Assembly (NCBI GenBank): GCA_934045905.1
Contig: OW203768.1
Span: 5,732,316 to 5,796,315, forward strand
Direction: 5' to 3'
Length of the DNA: 64,000 bases
From: Leuctra nigra
Lineage: Eukaryota; Arthropoda; Insecta; Plecoptera; Leuctridae
Below the pieces are notes generated by a model. That model searched no databases. It had not been told where the DNA came from and worked only from the letters and a program-made list of their open reading frames with translations. Below are positions 23,721 to 35,415 of this stretch, in pieces. Each line of letters begins with the position of its first letter. Position 1 is the stretch's first letter. Both the position numbers and the translations under genes were made by a program.

Positions 23721-24141
23721 ATGTGTTTGCGATGAGAAGAAAGAGCAGGAAACATTATTGTGTTCGTCAGTTTACCTCCTAAGGTAAGTTCTTTGACAAA
23801 GAACATTTTACGCTCTTCGTAAAGAAACGAAAATATTCAATATTATTTTTGTATTCTTTTATTAATTTTTCTGTGATATTTGTGCTATTATTTTCTATAG
23901 TTATAGCTATGAGTTTCATTTTTTTATTGTATACATCACGGTGTCTACCTAATGGTATTCATTGCTTACTCCTCGGTTAATAACTTAAACAATGATATAT
24001 ATGAAACAAGATGGCTTTTAATATCAACAGATTAAAGTTTTGAAAATGAATAAAATTTATTTTCGTTGAAGCCAAGCGCCACTCATGTTCAAAAATCATT
24101 TGAACTTCGTAATATCAACTCGCAAGCAGAAATCCATTAGG

Positions 24142-24313
24142 TACACTCACTCGACACAGCAAAAAGTGATCGGTGAACACATTTGAATGACTGTCTGGTC
24201 TGTTCCATACCAATCAAAGCCTGTTATTATCAGTGAGCTCACCTGTACTAGAGTCTAACATTTTTAAGTTAATCAGATTTATTAAACGAACAATTTTTGT
24301 TGTGCCGAGTGTA
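24142..24313. mobile_element. MITE, TA-flanked CACT family, copy 2
   Basis: The ends TACACTCACTCGACACAGCA and GTTGTGCCGAGTGTA are inverted. The core CAAAGCCTGTTATTATCAGTG is a diverged form of the family core. Confidence 0.7.
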
Positions 24314-24505
24314 TACCTACTACTGTTGTAAAAATAAATTTAAAAAAACTCTTTTCCTTCACAGTCTATCACCAGTTTAATTCTGAAAATGTAATATCAG
24401 TCCACCATACGCCAAAACACTTGTAAAAATCATTTGAACTCTTCACAAATCCGTCTCACTTTCCTGAAATGTGGCGAGAGGAATGCAGTTGTAAATCTTG
24501 CTCTC

Positions 24506-25063
24506 GCTAATAGCGCATCAAATCCGATCTCATCGCAATGCCCGCGTATTAATTGACTCATCTTCTGTGTACACAAGACGCGTCGGTATAATTAGCGCCG
24601 CACAGTTTCATCTGCGGTGCAATAACTCAACATGTGACGCCAATTAGAGATGAAGAGACCGCTGCCAGGTTGCCTAGGTGATGGATGAGAGGAGGTGGAT
24701 TTAGATCCAGTGGGATGCTGGCATTCTTGATCTCTTGTCGCACTGTTATGCTGCGAGGCGGTTGATGATGTGGAGTGTTAGTAGGCAACCTTCCCATCAT
24801 TTGCCTCTCGATTGAGGGAAATCATGTGACAGTCTCAGTCAGGAAAGAGTAGCGTAACCCAAGTTCAGAGAGTTAACTCTGAGCCAACTTTCTATCTAAC
24901 TTTTTAAAAATAAGAATCATAATGAGCTACCTAATCCTAAAGCTAAACAAATTCTAGTTCTTGAATTTTGTTGTGCTCTCTAATAGCGCATCAAATCCGA
25001 TCTCATCGCAGTGCCCGCGTTATTAATTGACTCATCTTCTGTGTCAAGACGCGTCGGTATACG
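24506..25063 (+). repeat. ~88-bp direct duplication around a SINE
   Basis: CTAATAGCGCATCAAATCCG with following CCCGCGT and AAGACGCGTCGGTATA occurs at about 24506-24595 and again at 24977-25063. A minus-strand SINE (about 24735-24890) lies between them. Confidence 0.8.
24735..24890 (-). mobile_element. tRNA-derived SINE copy
   Basis: CAACCTTCCCATCATTTGCC, CTCGATTGAGGGAAATCA, CAGTCAGGA and TTCAGAGAGTTAACTCTGAG follow the family order on the complement. Confidence 0.7.
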
Positions 25064-25654
25064 CGTCTTGTATATACTACCATGAAATCAAATGCATGTC
25101 ATCAACACCAAATTCACCATCACCATGACATCAAATTGATTTCAAATTCATGAAATCAACAAAAGTTCATGAATTTGTTGATTTATTTGAGTGTCAAAAT
25201 AGTAGCATAAAATTGTTTCCGCATGGTAATTTGTTCGAAAATTATTATAGTTGTACCAAATTTCATCCCGGTCGAGGAACAGTTTGATTTATACGGCACA
25301 TGACAGACAGAAAAATAAACTCAAATTAAAGAAAACAGCAGGAAGTGCCAAAAGAAGACCTTTACTCTGCGCTGTTTCGGAGGCCTGGGGACCCCGTCAT
25401 AAGAGGGAAAGGGTGCACGTCTTCATCGGTCTCGGTTTATAGCATCTATACGAATGCCAATCAACCAGCGATTTTCACTCATTCGTAAAGAAACTAATTC
25501 GTAAATACAGCTGTAAAACAATTATTACTAGACATCTATGTTTATATTTACTAGGAAAACGCTCAGTGTACCGCGTTGATAAGCGAGCACGGGTAGGTAC
25601 GTGCAAATTCTCGAACCGGCAATGCGTACACAACGAACAAAAAACATGGTCTAC

Positions 25655-26098
25655 ATCCATATAGGCAGCGTGTTTAGACTACAGATAGCGCTACAAAAAG
25701 TACAGACAGACCATGGAGACCCAGACAGACCTAAGCTGTGGGAAGGAAGCTTACCTTTGGCAAGGCGTCCAAGTCGCTGCAGTTATACGTTATGTTGCTG
25801 CACATATTACGCATTATCACTTCTTAAAATTTAAAGTTTAAAGTTTTAAAGTTTATCTAGACATTAGATAATGTTTATTCGCCTACAAAATATTGATAAT
25901 AAAGTGTTCACAATTTCACTGAATCTGATCACAATAGTAATTTGCGCGACTTGGTTCTGATTCCTAAATATTTTGAGTACATTTGTTGACATTTGATCGG
26001 TTGCTAGGTCACGGCCAATGAGAAATGAAACAGTTGAAGATCATTCCCACAAATGTTGCTTATTTCTCTCACTCGTGGCGAACACTCGGTGCCTATAG
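25655..26098 (+). repeat. Dispersed ~440-bp repeat, uninterrupted copy
   Basis: It runs from ATAGGCAGCGTGTTTAGAC to CACTCGGTGCCTATAGAA. It is the same repeat that at 51125-53956 is split by a 2.4-kb insertion, so this copy preserves the empty target CTTGGTTCTGA|TTCCTAAATA at 25960/25961. Confidence 0.85.
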
Positions 26099-26164
26099 AA
26101 TTGAAATAAGATCCACTCAATCAACATAAAAGTATATTATGCTTTTCATCGAAACTTGAAATAG

Positions 26165-26530
26165 CATATATAAGCACCCTGGTACAATCAGATTCAATTC
26201 AATTGGCACTGGAAAATATTTATTTCGATACTTCATCTTTGAAAATTTGTAAAATAAGAGACAATGTTGGTCTTAATGACCATGCAAAATATGAGTTTGA
26301 TCAGATTTATCGAAGACCATTTTAATTTTTCAACTTATCAGGTGAAGTTTATTTAAATTTTAACCAATGAATGGATTTCAAAAATAATATGGCTTGCAAC
26401 GCCCAGAAATGGTCCGTTGTACATTTGTGCAAAATGTCAGCTTGATTGAAGAAAAACTGTGACTTGTATGGCCTCAGTAACAGAAAAATAACAGAGGTCC
26501 GTGCCAAAAGAGCCAAAAGGAGTTATATTC
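26165..26530 (-). repeat. Dispersed repeat (CGAGCGACTCC/TTTGGCTCTTTT family), copy
   Basis: It is the reverse complement of 32430-32890 and 37525-38000. Shared blocks are AGACAATGTTGGTCTTA, AATATGAGTTTGATCAGAT, AGGTCCGTGCCAAAAGAGCC and AATCAGATTCAATTCAATTG. Confidence 0.75.
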
Positions 26531-26879
26531 TCTTTCTCAAGTACAAACGTAAATGAATTGATTCTAGAGCTTCAAGGCTGGCTCTGACTGCATGGTAACC
26601 ATAACCATTATTGATCATCCATAATGAATCTCTTGTTCTATTCAGTTTCCAAATATTTTGCTGTGAAATGTCTAATAGTAAGTCGAACTGTATACATGGA
26701 AATTATAAATAATTTTTAAGGATGATTATGATAAAACAGACTCCAAAACCAAGACTTTAAAAAGATGTGCAATGTTGATGTTGAAACTCATCAGAGTTTG
26801 ATGCTCAGCAGTATGAATGTGTGGATTTTTTGTGTGGAAAAGCCAGTCCACACCAGCAACATTTGGTTGATCAACTTTT

Positions 26880-27150
26880 TTTGTCTGGGGCTTAACGTCG
26901 CACTGTTCTGCAGCGAGGCTAATGGCGACGGATGAATGATTATGAGGATGATTGGGAGATGCATGGTGAAGAGTAGGTAAGGATGGAAGGTGGGAAAGAG
27001 GCGGTCGTGGCCTATTGGTAAGGTACCTTCCCAGCATTTGCCTGTCGACTGAGGGAAAACCACGAAAAAACCCCCAGTCAGGAAGGACGGCCGCGGGAAT
27101 CGAACCCGGGCCTCCGGAATACAAGTTCATAGCGTTAACCACTCACCCAA
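26880..27150 (-). mobile_element. tRNA-derived SINE, most complete copy
   Basis: On the minus strand, a tRNA-like head (box A region GAGTGGTTAACGC, box B GGGTTCGATTCCC) starts near 27150. The body CCTCAGTCGACAGGCAAATG, GGAAGGTACCTTACCAATAG, GGCCACGACCGCC and ATTCATCCGTCGCCATTAGC follows. This copy defines the family seen at seven other places in the window. Confidence 0.85.
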
Positions 27151-27234
27151 CCTGTTCCGTGCACATGTGCCGGTAACATAGTAAAAAAATACTTGCGCAT
27201 CGTTTATTATAAATAGGTATATTATAGATATAGG

Positions 27235-27449
27235 TACACTTGGTCAAACAAAACTTGAACGTTCAATAAATCTGATAGGCTGATAAATGTAAGATCGCAC
27301 CATCAGAAGTCAGTCTAAGCGATCTCATTGTCTCACTCTAGTAAGTGACCTCACATTTCAATGATAATAACAAGCTTTGATTGGTTATGGGACATGACCA
27401 GCAGTCATTCAAATTTGGTCAACGTTCAAGTTTTGTTTGGCCGAGTGTA
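27235..27449. mobile_element. MITE, TA-flanked CACT family, copy 3
   Basis: The ends TACACTTGGTCAAACAAAAC and GTTTTGTTTGGCCGAGTGTA are inverted. The core TTTCAATGATAATAACAAGC is shared with the other copies. Confidence 0.8.
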
Positions 27450-27484
27450 CATTGATTTCTGGCCTACACTTCTAGGTACCTATA

Positions 27485-27665
27485 TTATTTGACTTGTACA
27501 CGATGCGCAAAGTACATATTTTTTTGTTTTTAAATAATTTTGACTTAGCTCATTTTTTGATATCACTACTTTTCAGTGCTGAATATTAGATTTCTTCCAT
27601 TTTTTTCTTAATTGAAGAGACTTGGCTGCCTTTTTTACATGGAGTGTTTTTTTCTGGGATATAAT
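27485..27665 (+). mobile_element. Right arm of the GATGCGC / AAGAGACTTGGCTG fold-back element
   Basis: CGATGCGCAAAGTA, TTGATATCACTACTTTTCAG, GAAGAGACTTGGCTG and GGAGTGTTTTTTT match the right arm of the fold-back at 34081-34482. Confidence 0.75.
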
Positions 27666-27669
27666 ATAC

Positions 27670-28730
27670 ATCAAAAATATTCTATGAGTATACACCTCTA
27701 AAGTCGATTAAATCAGAATTTTTGATTTAATCAAAATTTTTTGTTTTTTTGACACTTTGAAATCAATTTTGAGACGTTCTGAGGAGCATTTTCTTTAAAT
27801 TTTTGTTTAAATTTTACACACCTTTTCACTACAATAAGGTGAGGGGGCCATGCCCCAAAACCTGGCATGGCTGAGCGTTTTTAGTATTTTGGGCACTTCA
27901 AAATGAATTTGAAACGTTTTAAGGTGCTTTTTGTTCCCAAAACATTTTTTTCACGACATAAAAATATAAATTGATATGAAAGGGTGTTCAGGGGCGAAGC
28001 CCCCGAGAAAATATTCTCTGAAGGTCATACATAAGAGCAATTTTGAGTCATATTAAAAATAAATTTTTAGGGGAAAAACCTAGAAATTCATGAAAAATCG
28101 TGTTTTTGGAAGGTACCTTGTAAGCATTATTTTCCAAAATTTTGTGTTTTTGATCAACCTAGTACTTGAGTCTAGTGATTTGTGCAACTCCAGTCTGCCC
28201 CGCAGGGAGATTTTTTTTAAAAACCCATTTAAAACAAAATTTTGACACTTTAAGGACCACATTTTATAATTTTTTAGTTGAGGCTGACCCATTAGGGGGG
28301 GCCAAGGCCCCCCCGGCCCCCCCGTGCGCACGCCTATGCATGGGAACAGAGCACGTTACCATGGGAACAGAGCACGTACCATGGGATGTGCGCATATCAC
28401 CATGGAGAAATTGTTCAGGAGAAATTGAGCCGGCTCTTAATTTGCTCTGGATTTCCCGATACTCCGTGCGCGTCGTTGTTCAGATAAAATTTCATTCCAG
28501 TGCCACAACCATTAATCTGGCATGTAATAATCAAAATGATAATAAAAGATAACTGTGTCATTATTTTCACACGGTTTTCTTATCATAATATGGATTCTAT
28601 AAGCCTCCATAGAATTCATCACATGATTCAAATTTACAGTCAGTATCAATTATCAATGCCATTCAGATCGTCTTATATCAACAAAATAAATGAATTCCGA
28701 GGGGTGAACATCTAAAAAAAATCAGTTTAC
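27670..28730. other. AT-rich repeat debris, no gene
   Basis: Long poly-T/poly-A runs alternate with short GC-rich palindromes such as GGGGGGCCAAGGCCCCCC (about 28297-28317) and a doubled GGGAACAGAGCACGT (28341, 28362). It looks like eroded transposon sequence; I cannot name a family. Confidence 0.4.
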
Positions 28731-28734
28731 ACTT

Positions 28735-28961
28735 TGAAAAAAAAATCAAAAAAAATCAGAAATAAGCAAATAATCAAATCAAATCAGAATGAATAAAAAA
28801 AATCAAAAATCACAAAAAAATCATTAAAATTTTAAAAAAAATTCAAGTATGTTTAAAAACATTTAAAAAAAACATAAAAAATGCTCAAAAAAATCACGTA
28901 ATCAAAAAAAATAATAAAAAATAATAAAAATTAAAAAATACAAAAATAAATGTACACTTTG

Positions 28962-28997
<36 letters not shown>

Positions 28998-29170
28998 CAA
29001 AAAATTAAAGAAAATCGTAATGAATAATAAAAAAAAAATCACAAAAAATCATAAAAAATTTAGAAAAATGAAGTATGTTTAAAAAAATAAAAAAAATTGC
29101 TAAAAAATCACGTTAAATAAATAAAAGAAAAATAAAAAAAGAAAAGAAAAGAAAAGAAAAAAAATCACGG
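28735..29170. repeat. A-rich low-complexity tract
   Basis: It consists of AAAAATC and AAAATAATAAAA units with an uninterrupted A run at about 28961-28996. Confidence 0.9.
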
Positions 29171-29176
29171 GGTATA

Positions 29177-29337
29177 TTCTCGAAACAATTATCACGTCAT
29201 AACTTCAGTTATGATATCATAAATGAGGATATGATATCAAAACTTTAAAAAAATAAGGAGGTTTGTCCTATCTCGCACCATAATATTATGACTTTTCGTC
29301 ATATCATAACTTTATGACGTGCTAACTATTTCGAGAA
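29177..29337. mobile_element. 161-bp inverted-repeat MITE
   Basis: TTCTCGAAACAATTATCACG at the left is mirrored by CGTGCTAACTATTTCGAGAA at the right. It contains several ATGATATCAT-like inner palindromes. A GAAATGAGGCTGGA short repeat follows. Confidence 0.75.
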
Positions 29338-29489
29338 ATGAGGCTGGAAATGAGGCTGGAGAAATGAGGCTGGAGAAATGAGGCTGGACATTTTAGTCTC
29401 CTGGTAGGACACTAAAATGTCGAGTTGTTAACCCCTAATTGAATTCAAAATAAACTATCGGTACTTTCAAAAACTATTTTTTATTTTAC

Positions 29490-29530
29490 ATCAATATTTC
29501 GTCCACTCTTCTGTGGACTTCTTCAGGATG
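29490..29530 (-). ncRNA. Hammerhead-ribozyme-like core
   Basis: On the minus strand, CTGAAGA (29526-29520) fits the conserved CUGANGA box. A stem II of AGTCCAC/GTGGAC with loop AGAAGA follows, then GAAA (29500-29497). Stems I and III are not resolved. Related sequence in inverted orientation lies at about 29580-29625. Such motifs are known from Penelope-like element repeats; activity here is unproven. Confidence 0.45.
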
Positions 29531-30019
29531 AAACTAAACCAAGTAAACAGCAAAATATGACAGGAATTCCTTCCATATTCCACTAAAGCGTGGACGATTG
29601 ATGTAAAATAAAAAATTGTTTGTGAAAAATAAATTAACAAGCTCTAGCACACTACGTCATCAACACTAGTTGATAATTATTAATTATATTATTTCAACAA
29701 CACTGACTGGAAATGCGAACATGGAATATGACTGATAACATACTGAAAGAGTATTTCTACACGGTCCGAATAATGCATGTATTTTTAAAGATATTTATGC
29801 AACAAAGAGGTTACGCTTTTAAACTTAAGGTACCTAAATATCGTAAAATTACCACTGATATTGAAGCACAATTTTAATGACTATTATGAATTAAGAAGAA
29901 GTAGGTAAATGGTGAAGATGTGAAGCAGCTGAAGAGAAGAGATGGATGTATGGAAGATCAACGACTCGATTGTTGAATACAGACCAATTATGTACCTATT
30001 TTATGTGCTCAATAAATTA

Positions 30020-30021
<2 letters not shown>

Positions 30022-30063
<42 letters not shown>
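30022..30063 (+). repeat. (ATT)n microsatellite
   Basis: It is an uninterrupted run of ATT triplets. Confidence 0.95.
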
Positions 30064-30064
<1 letters not shown>

Positions 30065-30204
30065 AACGCATTCCGTGTCATTGTTTTCTCTATTTTTGAT
30101 TCAATTATATCGTTCAGGACAATTAAGATATCTTTATATCATTCTCAGGAAAGTTAGAAAAGGTTTTACAGAAAGATACAGAACTCTATAAATTTAAATC
30201 ATTT

Positions 30205-31235
30205 CGCTTAGTACATATTATAAGTACTTTGAAGCGCATACATATCAACGAGTAGTGTGATGGGCACATGCTCAATGCTAGATCTTCGCGGCCAGCTCGC
30301 CCTCCTGTGCCCCCTGAACATGTGACGGGGATCGGGTGTGGATGATGGACCGGAGCTAAAGCTGAGAGTGGACACTATTAGTACATATTAGTACTTGGAC
30401 GCGCATACATTGCAACGAGTAGTGTGGTGGGCACATGCTCAATGCTAGATCTTTGCGGCCAGCTTGCCCTCCTGTGCCCCCTGAACATGTGACGGGGATC
30501 GGGTGTGGATGATGGACCGGAGCTAAAGCTGAGAGTGGACACTATTAGTACATATTAGTACTTGGACGCGCATACATTGCAACGAGTAGTGTGGTGGGCA
30601 CATGCTCAATGCTAGATCTTCGCGGCCAGCTTGCCCTCCTGTGCCCCCTGAACATGTGACGGGGATCGGGTGTGGATGATGGACCGGAGCTAAAGCTGAG
30701 AGTGGGTTTAGCTTCACTATTAGTACATATCAGTACATAGACGCGCCATATTCCAACGAGTAGTGTGGTGGGCACATGCTCAAAGCTAGATCTTCGCGGC
30801 CAGCTTGCCCTCCTGTGCCCCCTGAACATGTGACGGGGATCGGTTGTGGATGATGGACCGGAGCTAAAGCTGAGAGTGGGTTTAGCTTCACTATTAGTAC
30901 ATATCAGTACATAGACGCGCCATATTCCAACGAGTAGTGTGGTGGGCACATGCTCAAAGCTAGATCTTCGCGGCCAGCTTGCCCTCCTGTGCCCCCTGAA
31001 CATGTGACGGGGATCGGGTGTGGATGATGGACCGGAGCTAAAGCTGAGAGTGGGTTTAGCTTCACTATTAGTACATATCAGTACATAGACGCGCCATTCC
31101 AACGAGTAGTGTGGTGGGCACATGCTCAAAGCTAGATCTTCGCGGCCAGCTTGCCCTCCTGTGCCCCCTGAACATGTGACGGGGATCGGGTGTGGACGAT
31201 GGACCGGAGCTAAAGCTGAGAGTAGTTGTAGCTTC
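30205..31235 (+). repeat. Satellite, six units of 167-174 bp
   Basis: The landmark GACGGGGATCGG occurs at 30324, 30491, 30658, 30832, 31006 and 31178. Units share CGAGTAGTGTGGTGGGCACA, GCTAGATCTTCGCGGCCAGC and GGACCGGAGCTAAAGCTGAG. Later units gain a TTTAGCTTC insertion that takes the period from 167 to about 174. There is no similarity to a known gene. Confidence 0.93.
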
Positions 31236-31429
31236 ACTAGCGCTGTAGCGCCAAAAAATACGATTATGAATGTAAATAATTTTTTAATATGCTATATCTT
31301 TAAAAATATTATGGAGTAGTTTAGAGTAGAGATTCCCATCAAAATAAACCCAAACCGAGGGGTGAACAACTAAAAAAATCAATGTACACTTAAAAAAAAA
31401 ATTGTTGGTTTTTAGAGTTGTTGTTATAT

Positions 31430-31746
31430 GCTGTGGTCTCTTCTTCGGTAATACTCTGCTATGGTTAGTTTGCTGCCAGGAGGCTGGACGCTGGTATTTA
31501 AGCCCAGCAGGTTGACGTCGCCGGGGCCTCTGATTTCTCATTGGCTCGGCGGGTCCTGTTCCTGCTACCTGATTGGTCGGGTCAGGTGGCTATAGGGCGC
31601 CTTGACTATAGGGCCTAGGGCCTCTTGACCCTATCCTACCATACCGAGCCTGAAGATGGATGAAGCAAGCCATCCGAAACGTCGCAATCGGCCTTTTTAG
31701 GGCCAATGCAAAACCAGCAGAGTAGTACCGAAGAAGAGATCACAGC
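31430..31746. mobile_element. Inverted-repeat element carrying a hammerhead-like motif
   Basis: GCTGTGGTCTCTTCTTCGGT at 31430 is mirrored by ACCGAAGAAGAGATCACAGC ending at 31746. Near the right end, CTGAAGA (31650-31656), stem GGATG/CATCC and GAAA (31676-31679) form a hammerhead-like core on the plus strand. This recalls Penelope-like or retrozyme-type repeats. Family assignment is tentative. Confidence 0.55.
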
Positions 31747-31900
31747 AAAATCAGAAAAATCACATCAAAATCAGAAAATATCAAAAAAATTCAAGTATGT
31801 AAAAAAAGTCAATACAACTCAAAAAAACTAAAAAATATAATCACAATAAAGTAAGTATATAAAAAAAAATCTAAATTATAAAAAAATCAAAAAAATCATG

Positions 31901-32115
31901 TACACTCCCCCAAATAATAAACGGTACTTGGTACAAAACGTATTGGCTGCTGGGCCGGTTCCTTGACAATCAATCCTTGTTATTATCAATGAAATCAGAG
32001 CTCACCTAAAAGAGTTAGATAATGCGTTAGCACTGACTTCATGGGATGATGCCATCAAACCTTAATCAGTCAATTCATTTTCTTTCGAGTGCCGTTTATT
32101 ATTTGGGGGAGTGTA
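31901..32115 (-). mobile_element. MITE, TA-flanked CACTCCCCCAAATA family, copy 4
   Basis: It is the reverse complement of 134-353 with few changes, bounded by TACACTCCCCCAAATAATAA and its mirror. It is the youngest-looking pair member in the window. Confidence 0.88.
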
Positions 32116-32429
32116 CCTATGTTTAAAAAAATCAAAAAATCAAAACAAAACTTAAAAATCAAAATATTACAAAAAATAAAATAAAAATTATATTTAAAAA
32201 AAAAATCAAAAAAAAAGTTGTACACTATCGAAATGTCGAGTTGTTAACCCCCCTCCAGATTCAAAGGTTCAACCGTCTTTCGCAGCGACTCGTATGTCTC
32301 AATCAGCAAATCGAGTACTTGGTCTCAGTCGTTAGTCTGGTTCCTGACACAAGCAACATTCGTCAGGGAGTTTTAACTCAGTTTATTAAATCTGTTGAAG
32401 TATGACATTATTCTATATGGTTTTGGACC

Positions 32430-32890
32430 AAAGTGTAATTGAGCAAGCGACTCCTTTTGGCTCTTTTGTCACGGATCTGTTTTTTTGTGTGTGTGTTTTT
32501 ATTTTTTTCTGCTACCTGAGGCTATAAAAACAGTTTTTCTTCGATCGAGCTGAAATTTTGCACACGTGTAGAGGCAACCTTTTCTGTTTGCTGACCCTAA
32601 GTTTTTTGAAATCCATTCATTTAAATAAACATCTCCTGATAGGTAGAAAAATGAAATAGGTCTTCCAGAAATCTGATCAAACTCATATTTTGCAAGGTCA
32701 GTAAGACCAACATTGTCTCTTATTTTACAAATTTTCATCCTAATTAGTTACGAACGTATGAGCTTATTGACATTTTTAGTAGCTGACAGAATGAAGTATC
32801 GAAATGAATGTTTTCCAGTGCCAATTGAATTGAATCTGATTTGCTTTATGTACCAGGGACCAGGGTGCTTAGATGCTATTTTCAATAGCA
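32430..32890 (+). repeat. Dispersed repeat (TTTGGCTCTTTT family), copy
   Basis: TTTTGGCTCTTTTGTCACGG, CTGAAATTTTGCACACGTGT, ACATTGTCTCTTATTTTAC and GATTTGCTTTATGTACCAG occur in the order seen at 37525-38000. Confidence 0.75.
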
Positions 32891-33204
32891 CCGAACATTT
32901 TCACGCGCTTTCCTATTTTTTCTATGAATCTTGTTTTTAGGCCATACTTTGATATTACACATTTTTAAATTATTTTGCCTTGTATTTGACTCGAACTCTG
33001 AAAAGAATCCAGCTTGACAGCAAATAAAGAAGTCATCACAGAACATGTTACGTAAACGCCGACGTATAACATTGCAAATGTGTTAACTCGCATAACACGT
33101 CGCTGAGTGTCTGAGAAGTCGGTCAGTGTTGATATTTGCTGTGACGCGACTGCAAGGAATCACCTGGGCCGTGGAACAGAGCCGTCTGTGTTGTTCTGCA
33201 GTCA

Positions 33205-33378
33205 AAGAGCCGCGTTGTGCGATCGAGAGGGCGGTGTGTAGTGGTCACAGCCAGCTAGACACGCGCAACTCGGGCTCGTTCAGCTCTCATGGGAGCCGCG
33301 TTGTGCGATCGAGAGGGCGGTGTGTAGTGGTCACAGCCAGCTAGACACGCGCAGCTCGTGCTCGTTCAGCTCTCATGG
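33205..33378 (+). repeat. 87-bp tandem duplication
   Basis: CCGCGTTGTGCGATCGAGAG through GCTCGTTCAGCTCTCATGG occurs twice in a row with two or three differences. Confidence 0.92.
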
Positions 33379-33434
33379 CTGATTCACTGCGAGCTTTCAA
33401 ATGATTTGGGGTTATAGTTTTGACCGACACCACG

Positions 33435-33810
33435 GTACCTATACTGTTTTTGTTTGCAATGCCCACCACACCATTCAACCGATCGAGGTCTTGTAATTTT
33501 TTGAAAATTTATAATGGAACCGTTTGACCAATCAATTTAAAACTTTGCATGGTCATTGGAAACAATATTTTATGTATTTTTTACAATTTTCAGACTAATC
33601 TGTCGCTATTTTCAAAAGTTAATGAACTTTGGTAAAATTATGTATTTGTAAAATGTCGTTAGGAAATGTCAGATATTTTATCACTGCTTCTTGTCGCTTT
33701 TTGTTTTCGGACCTTTCGAAGTTCTGTAAAGGCAGAAACTTGCTATTATGAATTCGCATGCAATTCGAAGGCTCGCTTCGCTTGTAAAACTCTGTATCTA
33801 CTGCCTTGCT
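33435..33810 (+). repeat. Dispersed repeat (ACCGTTTGACC / CGAAGGCTCGC family), copy
   Basis: It shares AACCGTTTGACC, TTCAGAC, CACTGCTTCTT, TTCGCATGCA and GAAGGCTCGC with 45440-45990. Confidence 0.6.
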
Positions 33811-34080
33811 GGCTTTAAGAAATACTTAAAACAAAAAAAGTTTTTTTCATATTTTTTCATGAAATATGTGAAAAATAAAACATTTTTTTTTCTTTAAATA
33901 TTTCTTAAATTTTCTCAATAGTATCCCCAGCAAATGTGTATCTAAACTACCTCCCAAAGTAGCATAACAGTGGAGTAAATAATGAGCCTTGGGGAGACTT
34001 AGGTATTTTGGGAAAATTTGACGCATACGTCAGTTTCCATAGAGGTCCCCAGGACTCTTAATTGGTCAAGTAATAATAAC

Positions 34081-35415
34081 CCCATAAAAAAAACACTCCG
34101 TGTAAAAATACCAGCCAAGTCTCTTCAACTATAAAAAAATAGAAGAAATCTAAAAATTCAGCACTGAAAAGTAGTGATATCAAAAAATGAGCCAAGTAAA
34201 AACTTAATTTTAAAAACCAAAATATACTTGGCGCATCGTGTATATAAATAGTATAGAAGCATATGCCTAAAATCAAATGTACCTAAATATATATAATATA
34301 CCTATAATTCCCTTAAAAACGATGCGCCAAGTATATTTTGGTTTTTAAAATTAAGTTTTGACTTGGCTCATTTTTTGATATCACTACTTTTCAGTGCTGA
34401 ATTTTTAGATTTCTTCTATTTTTTTATAGTTGAAGAGACTTGGCTGGTATTTTTACACGGAGTGTTTTTTTTATGGGGATATCACTTATTTTTTTAGTTT
34501 ATTTACACAACTTGTAACACACATCGGAGCAACAATGACTAAATACTTTTAAAAAAATACGCCATTTCCGAATTGGTTAATACGAAAAATTGTGTTTGGT
34601 GCTCAATATACCTAAGCTTAAAGTGATATTCCATGAAGAATTGCGAAAGCTTCGTTCCAATCAGTCCAGCCGTTTTCGAGATATGGTATCACTTCCGGTT
34701 TTCAAAATGGCGACTGAAATAACTGCCACCTAGAATTTATTTCTATAAATGTTATGTATCATTATAAGCCTTCTGAGTATGTAGTTATTGTAGTAAGAGG
34801 TCATTAAAATCTAGTTCTTCATTTTCATGACGTCATTTCCGGTTTTGGTAATAGTACATCTCTACTTTAACTATTGATATTCCATATAGACGCCCGTCTA
34901 AATCATTTGGCGCTAGTTTCATTCCGATCGGTTTAGCCGTTTTCGAGATATGACGTCACTTCCGGTTTCAAAATGGCGACTACCGGTTGGTTTTATAAAA
35001 AGGCACCTCAGACGCCAAAAGTGCACATGTGGTAAAAATTTCAGATCGATCGGCTAAGCCGTTTAGGTTGTGGCGGTGATTGCGGTATTTCCTGACCCTC
35101 TGAATCATCATCATCATCTAAAGAAGATGAAAGTGATGTAATTTCACTGTTTTCACGGCCCTCTAGCTCGCAAATGGTATAGCCTATTGTTCCCAAATTT
35201 GGTATATGTGGTGGGGTGGGCCATAGCTCAAAATTAAGATATTTCACAACAATGTGAGATTTTCCAATTTTATGATCCAGTAGGCCGAAAATGCCATGTT
35301 GTTGCTTACAGTAAAAGTAGTTGGTCTGCTCCTCATTTTATTAGGCATTTACGGTATGTTGAGTGAGTGTGAGTGTACAGTACGACTTGGCTGGGTGGAG
35401 CGACCGCTCCACTAG
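34081..35415 (+). mobile_element. Composite non-autonomous element with CRE-ETS-YY1-like modules, shorter copy
   Basis: It starts CCCATAAAAAAAACACTCCG and runs as a ~400-bp fold-back (arms contain CCAAGTCTCTTCAACT, CACTGAAAAGTAGTGATATC and ACTTGGCGCATCGT). Two module sets follow (about 34660-34990). A conserved 3' block (ATTGTTCCCAAATTTGGTAT, GTACGACTTGGCTG) ends in the hairpin GTGGAGCGACCGCTCCAC followed by TAG. Confidence 0.8.

Noticed and set aside
23348..23782. 144-codon frame with CVCVC repeats
   Set aside because: It is produced by the GTGCGTGTG minisatellite and (TG)n run.
30545..31237. 230-codon minus-strand frame
   Set aside because: It runs through a satellite whose later unit is 174 bp, a multiple of three; no family match or splice context.
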